From assembly GCF_004005945.1 (NCBI RefSeq), contig NZ_SACS01000012.1, forward strand, positions 62,001 to 126,000: 64,000 nt of DNA, written 5' to 3'. A program made the position numbers and the translations under genes. The number at the start of each line of letters is the position of its first letter. The first letter of the stretch is position 1. This document shows positions 1-15,000 of the stretch, piece by piece. Below the pieces are notes generated by a model. It worked only from the letters and a program-made list of their open reading frames with translations. It ran no database searches and was not told the origin of the DNA. Source of the stretch: Rheinheimera riviphila (lineage in GTDB: Bacteria > Pseudomonadota > Gammaproteobacteria > Enterobacterales > Alteromonadaceae).

Positions 1-3000
1 TCAAACCATGCAACAGGCGTATACGGTTTATGATGCCACCAGCAAAACTTATAAGGCACAAACAGGCAATTTAGTTTTAAAACAAACCCAAGATTTACGC
101 GGGCTAACTGATACCACACTGCGTAATGCCGTGGTACAAACCGACAACGACTACGATGCATTTGGACGCTTAATTAAAACTAGCGCGACTGAAGGCAGGA
201 TCAACGAAGTCGGTTACCTGTTGGACGTTGCCAACGATAAAGTTGGCCGAGTCGTGACCAGTTGGCAAACGGTTGCTGGCGCCCAACGGAAAACCATTAG
301 TCGTTATGATGCCTTCGATCGTTTGTTAGAGACGCTTGATGCCAACGGCGTGGTCACAACCTATAGCTATGACGACCAAAAGCGCCAGTATTCGGTTACT
401 GTGGATGGCATTACCACGCGTACCAGTCGCAATGAAATTGGCCGTATTGCTCTGATTGAAGTACTGAGCGGTGCTAGTGTGCTGCAAAGCACCAAGTTTG
501 ATTATGATGCAAATGGTAACCAAACCGACGTTTGGTTAAACAATGTGCGCCAAGAAGGGCGCTCTTATACCAAAAACAATCAGCTGGAATTTCTCACCAA
601 TGCTAACGGTCAGAAAATTCAGACTCGGTATAGTAAAACAGGCAAAAAGGTTGCGACCATTGTTGATGCCGAAGGTCTCAAACTTGAAACTTCATGGAAA
701 TTTGGTGCCAATACCACGGTAGTTCAGCAGACCAATGGCGATCGTTTGAGCTGGGTTACTTACGATAAAAATGGTCGGGTGCGTTATCAAGATGAGCTTG
801 AAGTTATAGCGGATGGCAGTCGCTTTAAGAATCGCACCAGCTATAAGTATGACCAAGCTGGTAATCAGCTCGAAGTGACTACAGGCGTGCGGATCTCAAT
901 TGATGCTGCCAACAACGAAGTCAAAAATGCGCAGAATCAAGTCATTGTTGACACTAGCGCTCAGCTGGTTTCGCACTTTGAGTATGACATTCTAAATCGG
1001 TTGATCCGCCAGTATCAGCTCTCGGGTTCAAACGTAGTTAGCGAAGTACAGTTTGACTATGATCAAGCGGATCGCTTAATCGAACGTGTCGAAGTCCTAA
1101 GTGCTTCGCAGAAAATTCGTACTTTTTATGGCTATAACGAAGCCAGTGAACTGGCTTATGAAGCGAAAAGCCACAGCGTTAGCGCGGCGTCGTTACAGCT
1201 GTCGGTGCAAAGTTACGAATACGATAAACGCGGGCTAAAAATTGCTATCCATCAGTACAGCCAACTGTTAAACACCGGTGTTGCTGAAACCGCAGCATTA
1301 ACGCCAGCAGTGCTAGCACCAAAAGTGTTGGCTTTGGCTGGGAAAATTAGTTCGTATCTCGCGTACGATGCCCAAGGGCGGCAAATTGCCACTATCAATG
1401 CGGTCGGTCAACGTAATTTCACTCGCTACGATGGTTTAGGTCGTGTTGTCGAAACATTTACCCTGGCCACCAATAGTTTGCTGTCCGGTGCTGAGTTAAC
1501 TGCGTTAAAACTAGGCACTTTCACTATTCCAACTGCAGGGGCTGCGGATAGCCGAATTGCCTATTTGTACAATGAGTTAAATCAGCAAGTGCTGAAATTG
1601 GTCAGCACCGGCACTCAAGCCTTGATCAGTGCCATGACTTACGACAGTCAGGGCCAACTCATTCAAGCTCGTCAGTACGCGACGACGCTTGCCTATCGAA
1701 ATAACTACGGCCTGAGTGAATTACGAGCTGCAATCGTGAGTAACGCAAGCGATCGGGTTCGTACTTATCTTTATGACAGTCTAGGACAGCAACGGTTTGT
1801 CATCGATAGCGCCGGGGTTGTTCAAGAAACTCGCTATAACCGGTTTGGTGAAACTGAACGCACTATCGTGCATAATGAGTTGATCACGAGCCAAGCCGCC
1901 TTTGCCACGGCATGGCGCAATGGCAGCTTGACCTATGCCTTGATGCAAACCAAGTATCCAGACAGTTTGAACTTAGCGGGTACACGCTCATTAGCTTATG
2001 AATACAACAGCTTAGGGCAGCTCGTCAAAACGACCTACCCAGAGAAAAATGCCCAAGGTCAAGCCTACGCAGAGCAATATGTGTATAACGCGGCCGGCCT
2101 TAAAACTCAATTTACGGACAAAAACGGTCGCATCTGGACCTACGAATATGATGAGGCGGGCCGTGTTCGTGCTGAGTTTACTCCTGCATTAGCCGCCGCT
2201 GACGGTATTCAAACGCTTACCGCCGGCGGATACAGTACGCAAGTCGGTTTTGGCAAAAAGTCCTATCAGTATGACGGTATGGGCAATCTGCTTAAGATCC
2301 AAGAGGGCATGGTCAGTAGCGCTGACAAGACAACTTTTGTCGGTCAAGTTCGAGAAACGCAATTTGAATACGACAAAGCAGGTCGCCAATTTAAAGTCAT
2401 CCAACCGGACGTTGGTAGTTCTGCACCAAGCGCCTTTACTGAAACCTATTATGATGCGTTTGGCCGTGCGGCGCTTAATTTACAATATAGCGCTGGTGCA
2501 GTAACGCATGCCTCATACAAGGTTTACACGGTTGCAAGCCAGCTTAAATATGAAGTTGAAGCGAGCGAATTTACCCAAGGCCAACCGGCAAAAGGGTTTA
2601 TTACAGCCTATCAATACGATGGCCTTGGCGACCAAACCACACTCACGCGTTATGCAACCGCCATTGATATTCCAAAATCAAATGTAAATGGAACTCCGAC
2701 CAGCCTTACCTTGTTGTCTGAAGCGCAAGTTGCGGCTGCAGTGCGAACCAATGCCGACGATCGGGAAGTTACGACGCTGTTTGATGTTGCAGGTCGCAAA
2801 ACCTCAGTGCAAGAAAAAGCCCGCAGCTATCTCTATACCGACAGCCAAGGGCAAGTGAAAAGCGGGTTTGGACAGCCAACGGTTGTTTATGAATACAATA
2901 GTTTTGGTGAAGTTTGGCGTGAAAAAGTTGCGGTCGGCGATGGCACCAACTTAGAGACACTGTCTTGGTACGATTTAATGGGGCGCAAAACCTGGCAAGT

Positions 3001-6000
3001 CGATGCCGGTGGTTACGTCACACAATGGCTGTATTACGACACCGGTGAGGTGCGTGAGGCTATCGAGTATGCAAGAGCCTTAGATACCAATACCCGGGCA
3101 CAATTGTCACAAAATGTACCACCGTCAGCACCAGCGAAAGGTGATACAACGACAGGCCTTGATCGTCGAGTTGGCTTTGAATACGACAAATTAGGTCGTC
3201 AAACCAAAGAAACTCGTTATCAAATAAGCGCTTGGCGCGGCAATGCTCAAACCTTAGCCGACGAAAGTAGCAGCAAAACTTACGACGGTACCGAACATGT
3301 GACCTCTGTGACTACAGCGGTTGGCACCACGAAGTATCAATACGACGCTCTGGGTAATCTGCAAAAAACCACCGGCCCAACTGCTGTCGTTACTGATTTT
3401 GCGGCGAATCAGTCGTTGGCGCAATTACAGCGCACTGACAACCGCGTCAGTGAATTTGTATACGATATCTTCGGCAATGTGATTGAACAGCGGCAACGCG
3501 CTAAAAGTGCTGTGCAAGACAATAATCGCGATACCGTGACTCGTTTTGAATATAACAGTCGTGGCCAAGCAGTCAGCCAAACCACGCTTAATTCAGTGAA
3601 GACCAGCAATGGTTGGCAAGCACTTAATCAAGTGCAGACCATGAAGTACGATGCTCGCGGGAACGTCGTCAATAGTAAATTAACCTATCAAGAGCCTAAT
3701 TTGGCCTCGGCCTTAGTGGTTAAGAAACAGGGGACTTACGAAACAACGGTTTGGCGTCGGGGAGAGCCTATTGATCAAATCCGCACTGCCACATTAGGCG
3801 ATTGGCTGAATGTGGATTTAGTGACCGGGGAGATTTTTGGCATTGGCGGCACCAATCAGTTCTATATGACCCTGACAATTGGTGTGATTGATGGCAATGG
3901 TGAGTACAAAGAATACGTGCTAAATGACACCAGTTTTACCGTCGGCACGCCATTCCGTATCCGTGTTCCGCAAATGCCATTAATGGGCGCGGCCGAACGC
4001 AATGATATTGTTGTTGAAAGTACTTATGAATACACGTTGCAAGGTGAAGTCAAGGCCCAGACACAAAGCCGGACAGGATTATCTAACACTGCCAGTGACC
4101 AAACCGTATTCCGTGATGAAACTAAGTACAACGCCTTTGGTGAAGTGGTGCAGAAGCTAACTACTGCCACAAATACTGATAGCACTTTACAGGCCAGTAT
4201 GGGCGCGCAATCGCAACTGTATCAGTACAACAGCTCAGGTCAGGTGGTGAAAACCAATGAACGGGATAATGTGCTGCTGGTCAGTGATTATGATTTAGCA
4301 GGTCGTTTAGTGCGCTCGACACACCAGCTTAATGGTGAAACCTTGTTTAAGGTGAACGCGCTGGGTCGTGTTGAACAGATTTCTGCGCAAGGTTTAGAAA
4401 GCGGCGGCCGTTTTAACACTTATCAAAGTTTCGATCGTTGGGGTAACGTTATCAGCGTCACCGACGCTCGTGGTTATTTGTATCGGTATGAATACAACCA
4501 GCAAAACCAAGTTACTGCCGAATATCGTCCGCAAGTGGCGGTTGTTAGCGATCGCGGTGATGTCAGTCAAGTGGTGACCTCATCAACTAAACGCTATGAC
4601 GCGCAAGGCTCGTTGGTGCTTGAAGTTGATGCCAACGGTAAACAAAGAAAGTATCAAGTCAACGTTTACGGCGAACAAATTAGTAGCACTGATGGTGAAG
4701 GTAAAACTACCTATTATGGCTACGATGCATTTGGCCGATTGGTCACTACCGAAGATCCATCAGGTTTAATTTCTTATAGCCTGTATAACCAATTAGGTTT
4801 AGTGACTGAAACTGGGGTTACGTATAAAGAGCAAGGCTCAATACAAAACAGCTATAAAACCGTTATTCAAAATCTGTACGAATATAATGGCGCCGGTCAA
4901 CGCATTTCAGCAACTGATGCCGAAGGTAATATCTTTGCCTATCGTTACGATGCCCGTGGCAGTGTGGTGTTGTCGTTATCACCAGCCCGGACTCGAAAAG
5001 TTTATGGCTATAACGCTCACGGACAAAAAGTATTAGAGGCCTTTGCTAACCAACGCAACACCAGCGGCGCGCCGTCAATTCGCCAAAACTTCGGTAGCGG
5101 TGGCCAGCTGCTTTCTAAGTCAGACCTTTCAGGCAAAGTGACCAGCAACACCTTTACCAAAGCGACCGGCTTAGTTGTTAATAACGGTGTGACTAGTGAA
5201 CAGACCTCGCAAGATTCTGGACGAGTTGAGCGGGTTGTCGACCAATATGGTCGTGATTTGTCGTATTACTATTATGCCAATGGCTGGTTGAAATCTGTGG
5301 TCGATAACACCAACAACGCGACCAGTAGTTACGGCTATAACGCCAATGGCCAGCGCACTTGGGAAGTTCATAAGACCTTTGATGGCAAAAACAATTTGGT
5401 GGTTCAGCGCATTGAATCTAGTTTTGACGAACAAGGCCGGGTCAGCAAAGTCTTGGTATGGGATTCAGAAAATAGTGCAGCAGAGTCAGCCAAGCTGTTA
5501 ACTCGTATTGCCTACCAATATGATGCTGTTGGTAACCGTCGTTCCATTTCAATGGCCAATAGTTATGAAGGGACTATTAGCCCGAACGCTGGCTTAGCGC
5601 TTAATACGACGAGCGTGTTGTTGGAAGAAGGGTTTACTGTTAATGAAAAAGCCCAGAAGCTCTCTGCAGTAACCGATAACATTGGCACAACTTTGCAATT
5701 TAGTGCTGAAGCTGGCTGGCCAGCATGGTTAGGGATTGCGGCGGATGGTTCGTTAACCGGCACCACACAATTGCCACTCGATTTGCCACTGTCAATCACC
5801 GTGCAAGTCACAGTGCGTGAGTTCCAAGGCGCAACTTTATTACGCACTATTACCAAACCATTGACTATCAATATTGCACAAAAGAACCAAGTGCCAATCG
5901 GTAGTCCAATTGTGGCGATTTCAGTCTCTGAAGATCAATTTATCCAGGTTGATTTGTCCAAGAGCTTCCGAGATCCAGATGGTGATAAGTTACTATTCAG

Positions 6001-9000
6001 CGCAGTGGGGTTGCCTGCGTCGCTGCGTCTTGATGCAAATACTGGGATGTTAATCGGCACCACGTCTTTCACTGATGCTGGTGTCTACACAGTGCAAGTG
6101 ACGGCAGCCGATCCAAAAGGCTTAAAAGCAGTTCAACCGCTGACTTTGACAATCCTGAATAAAAACCGTCCGCCACAAGGCAGTATCCCGAATATTTCAA
6201 CAGTCGAAACTGAGCTGTTGTCTTATGACATTAAGCAATTCTTCCATGATCCAGACGCTGAGGTTGTGACCTACAGCGCAGTCACGATTCAGCAAGTCTA
6301 TGACGTCGCAACGCGCACGATGCGCGAAGTGGAAGCCGCGTTACCGGTTGGTCTGTCGATGGTCAATGGTGTTCTTACTGGCACACCAAATGATACCAGT
6401 GCCGGTTCTTATTTAATTGAAGTTCGTGGTAATGACGGCCAAGCGGTCAGCAAAACGCGGTTCAATTTAACCATCACTAATAAAAACTTACCGCCGCGGT
6501 TGATAGCGCCAATCCCTGAGCAAAATTCAACTGAAGGGGTATATTTTGAGTTTAATTTAGCAAGTAATTTTGTTGAACCAGATGGCGAGTTAATGACTTA
6601 TCTAGTTGATGGCTTGCCAGGGTGGCTCAGCCTGAACGCTGCAGGCAAGTTGGTTGGTACTCCGCCTTATAATGCCAATGGATCTCATATTATTTCTGTA
6701 ACAGCAATGGATGCTTCGGGGAACCGGGCTGCGCCAACGAGCTTTAAGCTAAATGTAGCGAACGTTAATGGTCGGCCTTTTGGTTCTGTCCCTGCGCTTG
6801 CCATTAGCGAAGGGCAAGTGGTCAGTTATGACACTGCAGCGTATTTCACCGATCCAGATGGCGATAGATTGACTTTCTCTGCCGTTTTCTATATTCGCGA
6901 ATATGATTATGAGCTGCGCAAGTGGTTCGAATGGGAAACTGCTGCTCCAGAGGGGGTAACCTTTAGCAGTAGCGGCGTATTAGGTGGTAAACCGTCATAT
7001 ACCACTGCAGGTGAATATGCGGTCGTGGTTACCGCCAACGACGGTAGTTTAACGGGTCCAAGTCGTTTCATATTGACCATCGGCAATAGTTCTGCGCCGC
7101 CACAGTTAGTGGCACCGATCCCAGAGCAAAATGTTACCGAAGGGGTTTTCGCCAACTTGACACTGGCAGGCTATTTTGTCGAGCCAGATGGCGAAGCCAT
7201 GACGTTCGCTGCAATCGATTTACCGGATGGCTTAAGTTTATCCAGCGCTGGCCAATTAACTGGCAGTGCTAGTTATACCTCCGCTGGACGTTATACGGTG
7301 ACAATTACTGCTCGCGACACGACCAACAATAGCACCAGCACAACCTTTACCCTTGTGGTTGCCAATAACAATGCAGGACCGACCGGTACAGTCCCGGCGC
7401 AAACTGCTAACGAAGGCCAAGCCTTCAATATAAGCTTTGCAAGTTACTTTAATGATGTCGATGGTGATCCGCTAACGTTTAATTTGCGTGTTTTGGTCCG
7501 GGAATATGACGGCGAGTTCAAACGTTGGGACGAATATGAAGTAGGCCTGCCTGAAGGCTTAAACTTCAGTGCTGGCGTGTTATCTGGCACACCAAGTTTT
7601 ACCACTGCGGGCAGTTATATCCTGGAAGTTACTGCCAGCGATGGCCGGCTGACTGGCACCAGTCGCGCGACCATGACAATTAACAACCAATCGGCACCAC
7701 CGGTGGTTGTGACGCCAATTCCAACACACAATTCAACAGAAGGCTCGGCGGTTAGTCTTAACATTGCAGGGCATTTCTCCGATCCAGATGGTGAAGCATT
7801 AACCTTTAGCGCTACCGGCATGCCAAGCGGCTTCAGTATGAGTACTGCGGGGGTCATGTCTGGTGTGCTTTGGTACAATCAACATGGCAACTACACCATT
7901 ACCGTGCGGGCGACTGATCCAACTGGTAAGTATGTAACCACAAGCTTTAATTTTGTCGTTGCTGATGCCAATGGCGGCCCTAGTGGTTCGGTACCTGCAT
8001 TGACTATCAACGAAGGCCAGACAGTGAATTACAACACTGCCGCCTATTTCTCCGATCCGGATGGTGATGCATTAAGTTACACCGCTCGGTTCCTGGTCCG
8101 TGAGTATGATGCAGAACTCAGGCGGTGGATGGAGTGGAACGTTGGCATTCCAGAAGGGTTAAGTTTTGGTAGTAACGGCGTGTTAAGTGGCGTGCCGTCG
8201 TTTACCACTGCCGGAACCTACGTTGTTGAAGTGAAGGCCAATGATGGACGTATTACCGGAATTAGCCGTTTTGATTTAACGATTGCGAATACTTCTGCCG
8301 CACCGAAACTGGTTACGCCCATTCCTGAACAAAACGTCACTGAAGGTGTGTTTGCAAACTTTGCACTCGCAGGTCATTTTGTGGAGCCTGATGGCGAAGC
8401 CATGACTTTCACCGCCAGCGGCTTACCGGCTGGGTTGAATTTGACTGCGGCAGGTCAATTAACCGGCAGTGCAAGTTATACCGCAGCTGGCCGTTATACG
8501 GTGACTATGGTCGCTCGCGATGCAACCAACAATACCACCAGCACCACTTTTAGCCTTGTTGTGGCGAATAACAATGCAGCGCCAACAGGCACAGTCCCAA
8601 CCCAAACGGCCAACGAAGGCCAAGCCTTTAGCGTTAATTTTGCGAACTATTTCAGCGATGTCGATAGCGATGCTTTGAGTATTAGTCTAAGGGTTTTAGT
8701 TCGTGAATTCGATGCAGAATTGCGCCAATGGGATGAATGGGAGGTCGGCGTGCCTCAGGGCATGACTTTCAGTGCTGGCGTGTTATCTGGGACACCAAGT
8801 TTTAGTACTGCAGGCAGTTATATTTTAGAGGTTACTGCAAGTGATGGACGCCTAACGGGCTCTAGCCGTGCGACATTTAACATTAACAACCAATCCGCAC
8901 CGCCAGTGGTTAGCACAGCAATTCCTGCGCAAAACGTCACAGAAGGTACTGCGGTGAGTATCAATATTGCAGGCCACTTCTCAGATCCTGATTTAGATGC

Positions 9001-12000
9001 CTTGACCTTTAGTGCTACCGGCTTGCCAAGCGGCTTAAGCATGAGCACCGCAGGCTTAATCACTGGTGTACTCGGCTACAACCAAAATGGTAGCTACACA
9101 GTGACTGTTCGCGCCGCAGATCCGTCTGGAAACTTTGTCACAACGAGCTTTGCTCTGGCTGTTGCCAACGCGAACGGGGCACCAAGTGGTTCAGTGCCAG
9201 TGTTCAATATCAGCGAAGGTCAGTCGGTGAGTTACAACACTGCCGCCTATTTCTCTGATCCAGATGGTGATGCTTTAACCTATAGTGCGCGGTTCTTAGT
9301 GCGCGAGTATGACGCAGAACTTAAACGTTGGATGGAATGGAACGTAGGTATTCCAGAAGGCTTAAGTTTTGGCAGTAACGGCGTGCTAAGTGGCGTGCCG
9401 TCGTTTGTCACTTCGGGTTCTTATGTGGTGGAAGTGGCAGCCAATGATGGCCGGTTAACCGGAACCAGTCGTTTTACTTTAAACATCGGCAACGTCTCTG
9501 CACCGCCAAGATTGGTGAGCCCAATTCCAGCACAAAATGCTACAGAAGGTAGTTACAGCAATCTATCTTTTGCTGGATATTTCATAGAGCCAGATGGCGA
9601 AACGATGACGTTTACTGCCAGCGGTTTACCGGCTGGTCTGAGCTTAAGCAGTGCAGGTCAGTTAACTGGAACACCAGGCTATTCTGCCGCAGGCACTTAC
9701 CCTGTGACCTTGGTTGCAAGAGATGCTTCGGGCAATACTACCAGTACCACCTTTAGCTTAGTGGTTGCCAATTCCAACGCTGCACCAATCGGTTCAGTAC
9801 CAGCGCAAGCTGCGAATGAAGGCCAAGCCTTTAGTGTGAATTTTGCGAGCTACTTCAGTGATGTCGACGGTGATGCGCTGAGCTTTAGCTTACGAGTGCT
9901 GTTACGTGAATTTGATGCTGAGTTTAACCGCTGGGATGAATTTGAAGTTGGTTTGCCACAAGGATTGAATTTTAACGCAGGCGTGTTATCTGGTACACCA
10001 AGTTACACTACGTCCGGGAGTTACATTCTGGAAGTAACTGCCAGTGATGGCCGTTTGACTGGGACTAGCCGTGCGACTTTGACCATTAATAACCAATCAG
10101 CCCCGCCAGTGGTTGTGTCGCCAATTCCGACGCAAAATGTCACTGAGGGCTCGGCGGTAAATATCAATGTTGCTGGCTATTTCTCTGATCCAGATGTTGA
10201 AACGCTAACCTTTAGCGCGACTGGTTTGCCAAGTGGTTTAAGTATAAGCACAGCAGGGTTAATCACTGGTGTACTCGGATACAACCAAAATGGCAACTAC
10301 ACAGTGACCGTTCGCGCCACAGATCCGTCTGGCAAATTTGTCTCGTCTAATTTCACCTTGGCTGTCAGTAATGTCAATGGTGGCCCCAGTGGTTCAGTTC
10401 CTGCGTTGAATATCAGCGAAGGTCAGTCGGTGAGTTACAACACTGCCGCCTATTTCTCTGATCCAGATGGTGATGCTTTAACCTATAGTGCGCGGTTCTT
10501 AGTGCGCGAGTATGACGCTGAACTTAAACGTTGGATGGAATGGAACGTAGGTATTCCAGAAGGCTTAAGTTTTGGCAGTAACGGCGTGCTAAGTGGCGTG
10601 CCGTCGTTTGTCACTTCGGGTTCTTATGTGGTGGAAGTGACAGCCAATGATGGTCGGTTAACGGGAGCCAGTCGTTTTACTTTAAACATCGGCAACGTCT
10701 CTGCACCGCCAAGATTGGTGAGCCCAATTCCAGCACAAAATGCTACAGAAGGTAGTTACAGCAATCTATCTTTTGCTGGATATTTCATAGAGCCAGATGG
10801 CGAAGCGATGACGTTTACTGCCAGTGGTTTACCGGCTGGTATGAGCTTAAGCAGTGCAGGTCAGTTAACTGGAACACCAGGCTATTCTGCTGCAGGCACA
10901 TACCCTGTGACCTTGGTTGCTCGAGATGCCTCAGGCAATACCACCAGCACCACCTTTAGCTTAGTGGTTGCCAATTCCAACGCCGCGCCGACGGGTTCGG
11001 TGCCTTCGCAAGCTGCCAACGAAGGCCAAGCCTTTAGTGTGAATTTTGCCAGCTACTTCAGTGATGTAGACGGTGATGCACTTAGCTTTAGTCTTCGTGT
11101 TTTACAACGGATGTACGATGGCGAACTGAGACGATGGGAAGAGTGGGACGTTAGCATTCCAGAGGGCTTAAGTTTTAACGGTCGGGTACTTTCCGGCACG
11201 CCAAGTTATAACACCTCAGGCAGTTACATTTTGGAGGTGACGGCAAGCGATGGTCGGTTAAGTTCGTCAGCACGTGCCACCTTCACCATTAACGATATGG
11301 CACCGCCAAACCGAGCACCAATAACGAGTGGATTAGCAAACCAAACGGTCAGCGAAGGTGTTGCGATTAATATCGCAACTGCGCACGCATTTAGCGACCC
11401 TGATGGCAGTGCTCTGACGTTTTCAGCAAGTGGCTTGCCAACTGGTCTAAGCATCAACACTACTACTGGCCAGATTACAGGCACACTGGGCTATTCACAG
11501 CAGGGAAGTTATGGCGTACAAGTGACCGCTCGTGACCCATCTGGTTTGACCGTGTCTGCCACTTTTACGTTGACGGTGACCGACACTAACCGCGCGCCGG
11601 AAGGTTCAATCCCTGGCACGGCCATGAATGAAGGGCAGTACGCTTCGTTAAATATTGCGAGTACGTTCTATGACCCAGATGGGGATAGTGTCAGCTATAG
11701 CGTGGTATTTAAATTCAGAGAATATGATGCTGAGTTAAAACGTTGGTTTGAGTTCCCAACCTCAATCCCGACCGGATTGTCATTTGCCAGTAATGGAATT
11801 TTAAGTGGTACGCCTTCTTATGATGCGGCGGGTTCTTACAAAGTTGAAGTGACAGCCAGTGATGGTCGCCTGAGTTCTATGCGTTCATTTACCCTGACTA
11901 TCAACAATCAGGCTGCACCAAATCGTGCGCCAAATGCCTCTGCTTTGGCGAATCAGACTGTGGATCAAGGTCAGCAAGTCAATATTGGCACTGCAGGAGC

Positions 12001-15000
12001 GTTTAGCGATCCTGATGGTGATACGCTGGTATTTAGTTCGCCAAATCTTCCGGCGGGATTAGTAATTAACAGTTCTACTGGAGTGATCACTGGTAGCGTA
12101 GTAGGAGCCCCAGGCAGTTACACCATCACTGTAATCGCGGCCGATAACCGCGGTGGTTCAGTGTCCAGTAGCTTTACTTTGCAGGTAAATGTATCTGCGG
12201 TAAACCGGCCTCCGGTTCTTAATCGCACGCCGGTTGTACCGACAGGGCTAAGCCAGTGGGATTATTTTTATGTGGATTGGCCGGCTGATACCTTTGTGGA
12301 TCCAGACGGCGGACCTATTACATATGCTGCAACAGTAATGCCTGCTGGTTTGTACTTTTCTGGTTCAAGTATCGAAGGCGACTTGATGCGGTTTGGTACA
12401 TTTTCTTTCACTATCGAGGCAAAAGACTCACAAGGCGCGACCACACTGTTTTCGAAGTCATTCACTGTACGCAAAGGGTCGAATATTCCACTGCGAGCAG
12501 AAATTCCGATGACTGCAGAACTTGCTGTAGAAAGCGACTTTGCCACATCTGCGCCATCAAGCCCGACGCAAGTGTCGTTCCGAGCTTTAACTCCTGAAGT
12601 TTTGATCTATCCGATGCTCCCATTCGAGCCTGAATTCCCAGGCGAGCCGGAGTTCCCCGAAGATCCAACACCAGCGGAAGCGCAAATAAAATCGTACTGG
12701 TATACCTACGACGGCAATAACCGAGTGCTGATTGATGGCGGTTCACTGATTAACGGTCAAGTATCGATTAAAGACCAAGGCATGCAGAATTTTTACAATG
12801 ATGCTGGCTTGCAAGCTTTCCGTTTGACTTCGATCAATGGCCGTATCGATGCAACTCGTTACAGTTACAACCAATTTAATCAGTTGGAAGGTTTGTGGGC
12901 TTTAGTGGATAACACCACTGATTTACTGACACAACCAGGACTGTTGTACAGTGAAACTGCAGATTGGCGTCGAGTCACATCATATCAATACGACAGTTTG
13001 GGACGAATTAAGCAGGTAGAGTCGCACTTTACCTCACAAGAGTCCGTGCTGGTTGGTTACGACAACGAAGGCGAAATACCATTTGCGCAGCTGGATAGCT
13101 ACAGCGCAGCCAGTGCCATGATGGCGCTGCCGGGCAACAGAACACCTGTGTACGTGACGGTTGATTTACGTGGTGCCACCCGTGGCCTGCAAGTGTTTAG
13201 CTACAATGCTGATGGTCAGCAGACGATGATCCAAGATCTAGCGCTGTCGAGTGTCAATTATGAACAAGCTGTGGTCAATAAACTGGGGCTATCGATTGAC
13301 GATAGAGACAGAACTGTCCGTGCTGAAACTGTCTTCACCAGCGCAGATGTCACACGCAATGTCAGTGTGACTAATTTCAGCAACTTCAACGAAGCTGGTT
13401 TGGCGCAAGATACTTCGTATTCGAATTATATTACTGATGGTACTCGGATTGATAAAACCAATAGTTACAAGCGCGTCTATGACAAACGTGATACTTGGCT
13501 AGAAGTTGAAAATAAAGGGACTGGCACAGTTACAACAGGCAGTATTAAACCTGCGAACACCTTTAGCCGCTACGACCAAAACGGCAATCGCATTTTGGTT
13601 GAAGAACAAAACACCCTAAATACCAGTGACATTCAAGGCCGTCGGATGACCTATGCGGCTGACGGCACTTTACTGAAAATGGAAAGTGGTACTCAAACAA
13701 CTTTGTCCACGCAAACCTTAAGTACAGTCAATGGTAAAACGACGTTAAGAACTAACTATGCGGCGTTCACAACCAAAGGTGAGGCATTACATTTCACAAG
13801 TAATGGCAATTACTTAGGTGAAATTGCTAAAGACAAAGACGGCAAAATCACCGCCACGTTAAAAGATCAACACTTTGACGGTGGCGGCGCCGATGACAGC
13901 AGTAGTGTCATGCGTCATCAAGTTCGCAGTGGTGAGACACTGCGTTCTATAGCCATGAATTATTATGGCAGTAGTGAGTACTGGTACTTGCTGGCTAACC
14001 GCAATGGCGTAACCGCAAGCCCGGACGAAGCGCTGACGGAAGGCATGAGCTTAGATGTGCCATCACGTGCGCGCACTGGTAACTCTGCCACCAGCTACAA
14101 ACCGATGGAGCTAGATAGAATCATCGGCGATACCACGCCTAGCCTGCCATACGTGCCGCCAGCACCGAAAAAAGGCTGTAATGCGTTAGCAATGGTGGTG
14201 ATGATTGCAATTACGGTTATTGCAACGGTTGCTACAGCTGGTGCTGCGGCACTTGCAATGGGCGGTGTTGCCGGGACTACCGGCTTAGGCGTTATGGCCA
14301 CCGGAACTGCAGTGCTAGGTGGGGCATCAATAGCAGCCGGAGGCGCTATCGTTGGTGCAATTGGTGCTACCGCGGCGGGTATGGCGGCTGCTGCTGTCGG
14401 GGGCTTTGTTGGCTCAGTTGCTGGACAACTTGCTGGTAAAGCCATGGGAGTTGTCGACCATTTCTCCTTGAAAAACGCTTTTGTTTCTGGGTTAACCGCT
14501 GGTGCAACCGCAGGGCTTGGTAGTGCCTTAAAAGGTGCCGAATGGGCGACTATGGGCTCTAAACAAGCGGGCTCGTTGAATATGGTGGGTAAAATGGCAT
14601 CAGCTGCCGCTGGGGTCGGTGTCAATTGGGCAGCAAACGCTCTTGTTGGCAATAATGCATCGTTCCGCTGGCGAGATGTTGTCTCAAGAGCGGTAACGGC
14701 AGGTGCGATGGACGCATTCAGTGTTACCGATATTGGTTCATCTATGGGCCGTTTCGCTGCAGAACAGTCGATTTTAGGCGGAACACTGCAGGGTATTGCC
14801 GGTGCTGCAATTGGATATGGCGTGCGTAAGGCTCTATATAATGAAGGCAGCTGGAACTTCCGCGATGTCGCTGTAGATGCGTTTGGGAACTCACTAGCAA
14901 ATACCGCAGTCGCCAAACTAACCCGTTATGAAGAATATCGAAATGACGTCACAGAACTGACCAAAATTGGCGCCACGCCAGAGGAAATTGAACACTTGGC

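Noticed and set aside
14095-14916. Minus-strand open frame of 273 codons, very rich in Ala and Pro
   Set aside because: It mirrors the Ala/Gly-rich stretch of the giant gene; composition explains the lack of stops and there is no ribosome-binding site or known motif.
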